Assembly (NCBI GenBank): GCA_947440875.1
Contig: CANETG010000071.1
Coordinates: 1 to 11,007 of the forward strand
Direction of reading: 5' to 3'
DNA from: Bacteriovoracaceae bacterium
GTDB lineage: Bacteria; Bdellovibrionota; Bacteriovoracia; Bacteriovoracales; Bacteriovoracaceae
Length of the DNA stretch: 11,007 bases
Position 1 is the stretch's first letter, and each line of letters begins with the position of its first letter. The translations under genes were made by a program, and so were the position numbers. Positions 5,860 to 11,007 of the stretch are shown here, one piece after another. Below the pieces are notes generated by a model, which did not search any database, had not been told where the DNA came from, and saw only the letters and a list, made by a program, of their open reading frames with translations.

Positions 5860-5888
5860 TATCCTATCCCTAATAAGTGAAATAAAAA

Positions 5889-7265
5889 TTGTTAAACGAC
5901 AGCAACTGGACCGATAAAAAAACTCCTCTATGGTTTATCATGCTCCCGACTGGACATGAAGGGCCTTATTCGCTCGAGGTTCTAGAAAAGCGACTTGTAG
6001 ACAGAAAGCTTCCTCCCTCGGTGCAAGTCTGGAGAGAGGGTCTTCCTATAGCCATCTCATTGATGGACATTCTCTCAAACATTTCAGAACCCTCCGATGA
6101 AGATGTTCCACCCCCTCTTCCGCCTTTACCGACGACAAATGAAGAGGGCGATCATGAAATGCCTGAAATTGACCTTCTGGATGAATACGAGAGACAAGCA
6201 AAATCACGTAAAAGCTTTCCCATTCCTGTGATCGTAGGCGTATTTGTGATTCTTATTTTTATTTTTGGATTTTTTCAGTGGATGAAAGATAAGGAAGTTT
6301 TCGAAATCCGTCGCTATCCTAAAATGACTCTTGAGATGCATAAAAAAATTCAGACCGAGCTTAAGTTTGAAGGATTCGATAAGAAAATCTTTTTTCGGGA
6401 ATTTGCTTCCACAGATCTCGCTCATCTTTGGCTCGTAACGACGGGATTTCAGAGCTGTGATGTCGAAGCTGTCTTTCGCTCCGTCAAAGACCGATTACTA
6501 ACGATGACCGATGAAGACGTCGAAATGGTTTCGCGCGGAAAGTTATCTGACCATGTGGCCGAGCTCAATATTTTTGAGTTTCGGAAAGGGGCGAAGATTA
6601 TTCCAGGCATGTATGAGATGGATGTGAAAGCCAGCCGGTGTGAATGGGGTGGAGTGACTCCTCGTTTAAGAAATCTTTTTTCTCCCCCCGAGGAATCTTA
6701 CTCAGCGACCACAAGAGTTGTCCTTTACTCTCGAGGACCAGAAGAGTTTCAGGAAGTTCTCGCTCAAATTTTAAAGAAAAAAGAAGAGATTAAAAATCAA
6801 GCTCAAAACCAGAAAGCATTATTTTGGGATGATCTTCAAATGAAATTTCAAACGCTGCATGCAATTGCGATGCAGATCGAACAGCACTTCCTCGATTTCC
6901 TAGATAAAGGTAGCCGCGAGTTCAAACCAAGACTGATTGTCATGACTGCTCAGTATACCAAAAAATATGGTCAAGCACTGACCGAATTTGTCGTTGATAA
7001 TGAAGGGTATTTTGCTGGGCTACAGAACTCGGAGCTTAGACCCTTTCTCCTCGAGAAAGATTACGAGGAAGTGGTGCGAGCTTCGAGCAAATCTTTGGGG
7101 TTAGAAAGTATGAAATTCATCGAGACACTCCAGACCATGAAGAAACCAAACGACAAAGAGATTAAAGCTCTTCGCCCTCAGGTTTTAAAAAGTTTTGAGC
7201 AGCTGAAAGCGAAGATTAATACATTACTGATTGGTGTGACTGAGGATCGATCGAAATCGCAGTAA
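5889..7265 (+). CDS. GYF_2-domain single-pass membrane protein of unknown function
   Basis: The 458 residues start with a GYF_2-type domain (about 14-62: WFIMLPTGHEGPYSLEVL, then VQVWREGLP). A proline-rich PPPLPPLP (74-81) and an acidic linker follow, then KSRK and one hydrophobic helix (111-131), and about 325 more residues. Positive charge before the helix predicts a cytoplasmic GYF domain and an exported C-terminal part, which has only two Cys (190 and 251) and is helix-rich after about 285. GYF domains bind proline-rich peptides, so the adjacent PPPLPPLP may be an internal ligand. I do not recognise the C-terminal domain. The start is TTG at 5889: a stop lies at 5883-5885, and the first ATG (5940) would cut into the GYF domain. 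The ribosome binding site is weak. Its 3' end overlaps the convergent gene by 50 bp. Confidence 0.8.
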   Translation: MLNDSNWTDKKTPLWFIMLPTGHEGPYSLEVLEKRLVDRKLPPSVQVWREGLPIAISLMDILSNISEPSDEDVPPPLPPLPTTNEEGDHEMPEIDLLDEYERQAKSRKSFPIPVIVGVFVILIFIFGFFQWMKDKEVFEIRRYPKMTLEMHKKIQTELKFEGFDKKIFFREFASTDLAHLWLVTTGFQSCDVEAVFRSVKDRLLTMTDEDVEMVSRGKLSDHVAELNIFEFRKGAKIIPGMYEMDVKASRCEWGGVTPRLRNLFSPPEESYSATTRVVLYSRGPEEFQEVLAQILKKKEEIKNQAQNQKALFWDDLQMKFQTLHAIAMQIEQHFLDFLDKGSREFKPRLIVMTAQYTKKYGQALTEFVVDNEGYFAGLQNSELRPFLLEKDYEEVVRASSKSLGLESMKFIETLQTMKKPNDKEIKALRPQVLKSFEQLKAKINTLLIGVTEDRSKSQ

Positions 7266-8106
7266 ATTTTTCTGCGATTTCAAAATCGTCCTTACCTTTG
7301 GCTTTTACCTTGGCTCCCCAGAAATACAGATCGTGTTCAAAAACCATCGTCAGGTTATGATCAATGATGAACTGATAAAATTCTTTTTTATCTTCTGTCG
7401 TTCTACCGGGAGAAATATCGTAACCCATCACCCAGGGAATTGAGACGTGGTGACTAGTCGGCACGAGATCTGCCATGTAGATAAATTTCTCGTCAAACGG
7501 ATGAAGAAGCCACGGCGTGTGTCCATGGGAGCAGCGGAATTTGATCACGTCTTCACCATCTCGCAGCACTTCGCCCTCCTCGCCATCGACCCAATGAATC
7601 CTTCCGTCTTTTTCTGCCGCCTCAATCAGTGGGCGAAAATATTGTGAATGAAATGACCCGGCGTCGCGAGCGGTCGGTTTGAGAGCGTAGGCATAATGTT
7701 TTCGATGAAGGTGAATATTTGCATTGAGAAATATGAGATTGTGTTTTTCATGGTCTCCAGAACCCAAACCACCAACATGATCGAAATGGAGGTGAGTCAC
7801 AATAAGATCCGTGATATCTTCAGGCACCAAGCCGAAATTTTTGTGTAAGGTTTCGATGAGAGGATTTTTCTGGCCTTTCACACCAAAGCGATCTTCAAAT
7901 TTATCGCCGTGGTAGTCACCGATTCCTGTATCAACCAGAATATTTTTGTTGGCCGTTTGAATGAGCATGACACGCAGACTCATTAAAATTCTATTTTGAT
8001 CATCTGCCGGAATTGCCTTGGACCACAAGGGCTTAGGAATGATTCCGAACATGGCGCCGCCATCGAGCTTAAAGACTGCTGGATGAAGAACAGAATATTT
8101 TTTCAT
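7216..8106 (-). CDS. Metallo-beta-lactamase-fold hydrolase
   Basis: This 296-residue cytoplasmic protein has a full metallo-beta-lactamase zinc site: VDTGIG (58-63), THLHFDH (104-110, His105, His107, Asp109, His110), SHGHTP (193-198, His196), MADLVP (211-216, bridging Asp213) and FEHD (256-259, His258). The extended N-terminus with LDGGAMFGIIPKPLW (14-28) is typical of a broad group that includes AHL-lactonase-like enzymes. That group also contains many uncharacterised hydrolases, so no substrate is claimed. GHTPG, usual in many family members, is GHTPW here. The ATG at 8106 has only a GAGAGAGA ribosome binding site. The last 16 codons lie antisense to the end of the GYF_2 gene. Upstream it diverges from sucC across 146 bp. 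Confidence 0.88.
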   Translation of the reverse strand: MKKYSVLHPAVFKLDGGAMFGIIPKPLWSKAIPADDQNRILMSLRVMLIQTANKNILVDTGIGDYHGDKFEDRFGVKGQKNPLIETLHKNFGLVPEDITDLIVTHLHFDHVGGLGSGDHEKHNLIFLNANIHLHRKHYAYALKPTARDAGSFHSQYFRPLIEAAEKDGRIHWVDGEEGEVLRDGEDVIKFRCSHGHTPWLLHPFDEKFIYMADLVPTSHHVSIPWVMGYDISPGRTTEDKKEFYQFIIDHNLTMVFEHDLYFWGAKVKAKGKDDFEIAEKFTAISIDPQSHQSVMY

Positions 8107-8190
8107 AATCTCTCTCTCTTTGACCGGATGCGACGACTTTACTCCTCTCTATCTTGCCTTTTTAAAACCATGTTTTTCAAGACCTTTTCA

Positions 8191-8218
8191 TTGTCTGAGT
8201 TCGCAAAATGCCTATAAT
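8191..8218 (+). promoter_or_regulatory. Sigma70-type promoter for sucC-sucD-ndk
   Basis: TTGTCT (8191-8196; 4 of 6) is 16 bp from a perfect TATAAT (8213-8218). Transcription would begin near 8225, leaving a leader of about 28 nt that ends in TAAGGAGAGTTC before the sucC ATG. This is the best -10 box in the window, and it precedes a central-metabolism operon expected to be strongly expressed. Confidence 0.7.
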
Positions 8219-8252
8219 GTCCCATATCCAATTAAGTCCCTAAGGAGAGTTC

Positions 8253-9422
8253 ATGAACGTTCATGAGTACCAGGCAAAAGACCTGATGCGACAGTTTAAC
8301 ATTGCTGTGTTGAAAGGCGGGGTTGCTGATACTCCCGCTCAAGCGGTAGAAGTCGCCAAGATATTAGGCGGAAAAATCTGGGTTGTGAAAGCCCAGATCC
8401 ATGCCGGTGGGCGAGGCAAAGGCGGCGGAGTGAAACTTGCGCGCTCTCTTGAAGAAGTAGAGACTCACGCCAAAGCGATTCTCGGCATGCAACTTGTGAC
8501 TCATCAGACTGGCCCAGAGGGGAAAATAGTTCTGAAAGTTCTCGTCGAAGAAGGCTGTGACATCGATCATGAGTACTACTGTGGTATCGTTCTCGATCGA
8601 ACAGTGGGAAAAGTGGCGATGATGGTTTCCACCGAAGGCGGAATGGAAATCGAAAAAGTGGCACACGACCATCCTGAAAAAATTATTAAAGCACACATTG
8701 ATCCAGCGACCGGTTTTACACCAGCACTCGGCCGTAAACTTGGGTATGCTCTCGGACTCAAAGGAGACACTCTCAAGAAGGCTCAGTCTTTCTTTGAGGG
8801 TCTTTACAAGATGTACGTAGAGAAAGATTGCTCGATCGCCGAGATCAATCCACTCGTGACCACCAAGGGCGGAGACATCCTCGCTCTCGATGGAAAACTA
8901 AACTTCGATGACAATGCACTTTTCCGTCATCCGGAAATTGAAGCAATGAGAGATGTGACTGAAGAGTCAGCTCAGGAACTCGAAGCCAGTAAGTTTGGAC
9001 TCTCTTATATTTCACTCGATGGAAACATCGGCTGCCTCGTCAATGGTGCAGGACTTGCGATGGCAACTCTCGATATCTTAAAACTTGCTGGCGGAACTCC
9101 TGCGAACTTCCTCGACGTGGGAGGCGGAGCGACGAAAGAAACAGTTCAAAAAGCTTTCTCGATCATTCTTCAAGATAAAAACGTGAAGGCCATTCTCGTG
9201 AACATCTTCGGTGGAATTATGAAGTGTGACATCATCGCCAACGGTGTTGTTGATGCTGCTAAAGAACTTCAATTAAAAGTTCCTTTGGTCGTTCGCCTCG
9301 AAGGAACTAACGTTGCTCTTGGTAAGAAAATTCTCGCTGAATCAGGTCTGAAAATTACTCCGGCCGGTGATCTCGCTGATGCTGCTCAAAAAGCAGTCGC
9401 GGCAGCTAAGGGAGCAAAATAA
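8253..9422 (+). CDS. sucC: Succinyl-CoA synthetase (ADP/GDP-forming), beta subunit
   Basis: SucC with SucD interconverts succinyl-CoA and succinate while making ATP or GTP, the substrate-level phosphorylation step of the TCA cycle. SucC carries the nucleotide-binding ATP-grasp domain. The 389 residues are the normal length, beginning MNVHEYQAKDLM. The phosphate loop KAQIHAGGRGKGGGVK spans 46-61, and STEGGMEIEKVA lies at 126-137. EINPL (197-201, Asn199) and DGK (213-215, Asp213) coincide in number with the E. coli Mg ligands. The C-terminal part has NFLDVGGGA (285-293) and NIFGGIMKCD (317-326). GGAG lies just before the ATG. sucD follows after 1 nt. Nucleotide preference (ADP or GDP) cannot be decided by eye. 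Confidence 0.98.
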   Translation: MNVHEYQAKDLMRQFNIAVLKGGVADTPAQAVEVAKILGGKIWVVKAQIHAGGRGKGGGVKLARSLEEVETHAKAILGMQLVTHQTGPEGKIVLKVLVEEGCDIDHEYYCGIVLDRTVGKVAMMVSTEGGMEIEKVAHDHPEKIIKAHIDPATGFTPALGRKLGYALGLKGDTLKKAQSFFEGLYKMYVEKDCSIAEINPLVTTKGGDILALDGKLNFDDNALFRHPEIEAMRDVTEESAQELEASKFGLSYISLDGNIGCLVNGAGLAMATLDILKLAGGTPANFLDVGGGATKETVQKAFSIILQDKNVKAILVNIFGGIMKCDIIANGVVDAAKELQLKVPLVVRLEGTNVALGKKILAESGLKITPAGDLADAAQKAVAAAKGAK

Positions 9423-9423
9423 T

Positions 9424-10296
9424 ATGGCGATTCTCATTAACAGAAATACTCGTCTCATCACTATCGGTCTTACCGGTAAGCAGGGAACATTTCACACTCT
9501 TCAATCACGCGACTACGGAACGAACGTGGTTGGTGGTGTGACGCCTGGTAAGGGCGGATCAATCCATGAAGGCATTCCTGTCTTCAACACTGTTTACGAA
9601 GCTGTGAAAGAAACAAAAGCAAATGCAGCGATGATTTTCGTCCCACCAGCTTTTGCCGCTGATTCGATCCTCGAATGTATCGATGCCGATATGCCACTTA
9701 TCATTGCGATCACGGAAGGAATTCCCGTGATGGATATGGTTCGTGTGAAATCAGCTCTTCAAGGTTCAAAGTCCCGCTTGATTGGTCCAAACTGCCCAGG
9801 TGTCATTACTCCGGGTGAGTGCAAGATTGGAATTATGCCAGGGCACATTCATATGCCAGGACGAGTGGGGGTTATCTCTCGTTCAGGAACTCTGACTTAC
9901 GAAGCGGTTTATCAGCTCACTCAGCGTGAAATCGGTCAATCCACTTGCGTCGGTATTGGTGGAGACCCGGTGAACGGAACAAACTTCATTGATTGCCTCG
10001 CGATGTTTGAAAAAGACGCTGATACAGATGCTGTCATCATGATCGGCGAAATCGGTGGAACGGCAGAGACAGAAGCCGCTCGTTGGATTAAAAAGCATAT
10101 GACAAAACCTGTAGTGAGTTTTATCGCGGGTGCTGCGGCTCCAGTAGGGAAACGCATGGGGCACGCAGGTGCGATCATCTCTGGTGCAGACGATTCAGCG
10201 GAAGCGAAGTTTCGTATTCTTCAGGAATGTGGAGTGACGATAGCGAGATCTCCGGCTGAGCTCGGACAGAAAATTGCGGAAGTACTTAAAAAATAA
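9424..10296 (+). CDS. sucD: Succinyl-CoA synthetase, alpha subunit
   Basis: The alpha subunit binds CoA and carries the histidine phosphorylated during catalysis. The 290-residue product starts MAILINRNTRLITIGLTGKQGTFH with a Rossmann CoA-binding domain. It continues with GGVTPGKGG (37-45), GPNCPGVITPGECKIGIMPG (121-140), SRSGTLTYE (152-160), GIGGDPVNGTNFID (177-190), and MGHAGAIISG (245-254), whose His247 corresponds to the phospho-His (E. coli His246). The ATG at 9424 is chosen because it is 1 nt after the sucC stop and matches family N-termini; a longer frame from 9367 lies inside sucC. GGGAG at the end of sucC serves as the ribosome binding site, so coupled, equal expression of the two subunits is likely. 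Confidence 0.98.
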   Translation: MAILINRNTRLITIGLTGKQGTFHTLQSRDYGTNVVGGVTPGKGGSIHEGIPVFNTVYEAVKETKANAAMIFVPPAFAADSILECIDADMPLIIAITEGIPVMDMVRVKSALQGSKSRLIGPNCPGVITPGECKIGIMPGHIHMPGRVGVISRSGTLTYEAVYQLTQREIGQSTCVGIGGDPVNGTNFIDCLAMFEKDADTDAVIMIGEIGGTAETEAARWIKKHMTKPVVSFIAGAAAPVGKRMGHAGAIISGADDSAEAKFRILQECGVTIARSPAELGQKIAEVLKK

Positions 10297-10324
10297 TTTT
10301 TGATTTCTTATAAGGAGAAAAAAC

Positions 10325-10753
10325 ATGGCCATCGAAAAAACACTCTCTATCGTAAAACCTAACTCTACCCTCGACAACAACATCGGGAACATCATGGCTG
10401 TTTTTGAAAAAAACGGTCTTCGTATTTCTGGTGCGAAATTCGCTCGCCTCTCGAAAGAGAAAGCGGAAGGTTTCTATATCGAGCACAAAGAGCGTCCGTT
10501 TTTCGGCGAGCTCGTTAATTTCATGACTTCTGGCCCTGTTATGCTGATAGTTCTCGAAGGCGAAAACGCAGTTGCTAAAAACCGCGAGCTCATGGGAGCG
10601 ACAAATCCTGCCAACGCTGCAGAAGGGACAATCCGTAAACTCTACGCTAAGTCTGTTGGCGAGAACTCCGTTCACGGTTCTGATTCAGCAACTGCTGCAG
10701 AAAGAGAGATCGCTTACTTCTTCGAAAGAAATGAAGTGATGAACCGTTTTTAA
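10325..10753 (+). CDS. ndk: Nucleoside diphosphate kinase
   Basis: Ndk transfers the gamma-phosphate between nucleoside tri- and diphosphates by a phospho-His intermediate, balancing the NTP and dNTP pools. The 142 residues are the typical bacterial length: TLSIVKPN (6-13, Lys11), ERPFFGELV (56-64), the NPANAAEGTIRKLYA block (94-108) and the active site NSVHGSDS (114-121, His117). AAGGAG precedes the ATG. It starts 28 nt after sucD and is followed at once by a terminator, so it should be the last gene of the sucCD transcript. This pairing is functionally sensible: Ndk can redistribute the ATP or GTP made by succinyl-CoA synthetase. Confidence 0.98.
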   Translation: MAIEKTLSIVKPNSTLDNNIGNIMAVFEKNGLRISGAKFARLSKEKAEGFYIEHKERPFFGELVNFMTSGPVMLIVLEGENAVAKNRELMGATNPANAAEGTIRKLYAKSVGENSVHGSDSATAAEREIAYFFERNEVMNRF

Positions 10754-10778
10754 ATTTTAAATTTTTTAAATATCACTG

Positions 10779-10806
10779 AGGCTCCCGGAAGGGAGCCTTT
10801 TTTTTT
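10779..10806 (+). terminator. Intrinsic terminator of the sucCD-ndk operon
   Basis: GGCTCCC (10780-10786), a GGAA tetraloop (10787-10790) and GGGAGCC (10791-10797) form a perfect GC-rich stem, extendable by an A-T pair, followed by nine T (10798-10806). It begins 26 nt after the ndk stop, behind an AT-rich spacer. Confidence 0.93.
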
Positions 10807-10816
10807 GAAGCTTAAA

Positions 10817-11007
10817 GTGAAAATTTTCTTTCTTCTCTTCGTACTTTTTTTGGGGACGTCGGCCTTCGGCAAGAATTTGCACATGATCGAGATGAGCACG
10901 ACCTCAGCGGCTCTTGGGTCTTTATCGTCCAGTGATCAGGGGGATTCCACCGATATGAATATCAATTTGGCGGGAAACTATGCATACAAAATTTCTGAAA
11001 GGATCCA
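10817..11007 (+). CDS. N-terminal part of an exported protein, possibly outer membrane (runs off the window)
   Basis: The 63 visible residues begin with a Sec signal peptide, MKIFFLLFVLFLGTSAFG, with likely cleavage after Gly18 (A-F-G). A Ser/Thr-rich segment follows, and then DMNINLAGNYAYKISERI, whose alternating polar and apolar pattern suggests a membrane beta-strand. The start is taken as GTG at 10817; an in-frame TTG at 10805 overlaps the terminator U tract and is less likely. The ribosome binding site is poor (GAAG, 6 nt upstream), and the promoter is not evident because the terminator lies directly upstream. The beta-barrel suggestion rests on one strand and is weak. Confidence 0.6.
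   Translation, partial: MKIFFLLFVLFLGTSAFGKNLHMIEMSTTSAALGSLSSSDQGDSTDMNINLAGNYAYKISERI

Noticed and set aside
8296..8696. Two minus-strand open frames of 110-122 codons
   Set aside because: They lie wholly antisense to the highly conserved sucC gene, have no recognisable domains, and are explained by sucC codon bias.
9367..9423. Longer SucD frame beginning at 9367
   Set aside because: It lies in the 3' end of sucC in another frame. The family N-terminus starts at 9424.
10286..10675. 129-codon minus-strand open frame
   Set aside because: It is antisense to ndk and composed of residues expected from the reverse of a biased coding sequence.
1..11007. Mobile element, CRISPR array, prophage or defence system
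   Set aside because: No transposase, integrase, terminal repeats, spaced direct repeats or toxin-antitoxin pair were seen. Composition looks uniform across the window.

Overview
The window reads as ordinary, densely packed chromosome of a Gram-negative bacterium. There is no sign of phage, plasmid, insertion sequence or CRISPR. An outer membrane is implied by a Pal-type OmpA lipoprotein, a CpoB/YbgF-like protein and several signal peptides. The combination of a GYF_2-domain membrane protein, a DUF4398-type lipoprotein between pal and cpoB, and moderate GC suggests a deltaproteobacterial or Bdellovibrionota-like (Bdellovibrio/Bacteriovorax) lineage. That placement is inference from gene content only.

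Layout. Positions 1-63 (minus) hold the first 21 codons of an exported protein whose ribosome binding site lies in a perfect 9-bp hairpin. Positions 139-935 (minus) hold smpB followed by a small DUF2203-like gene, coupled by a 1-nt overlap. Positions 1079-4532 (minus) hold a probable five-gene operon transcribed pal > DUF4398 lipoprotein > cpoB-like > tsaD > rsmA, with a good sigma70-type promoter before pal. It joins envelope maintenance (Tol-Pal) to tRNA t6A modification and 16S rRNA dimethylation. tsaD appears to start at a CTG codon overlapping the cpoB stop, and rsmA at an ATG overlapping the tsaD stop. Positions 4533-4942 are mostly non-coding, with a strong symmetric terminator. Positions 4943-5854 (minus) hold a HutG-like ureohydrolase. 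It diverges across 34 bp from a 458-residue GYF_2/transmembrane protein (5889-7265, plus), whose 3' end overlaps a convergent metallo-beta-lactamase-fold hydrolase gene (7216-8106, minus). Positions 8191-10806 (plus) form a compact promoter-sucC-sucD-ndk-terminator unit: the substrate-level phosphorylation step of the TCA cycle plus the kinase that equilibrates nucleoside triphosphates. From 10817 to the end is the start of another exported protein, possibly an outer-membrane beta-barrel.

No wholly new system is visible. The items most worth a second look are the CTG start of tsaD, an 11-A slippage tract in cpoB where a slip in either direction truncates the protein, the hairpin over the ribosome binding site at 65-90, the uncharacterised GYF_2 protein, and the unexplained intergenic DNA at 4612-4875.
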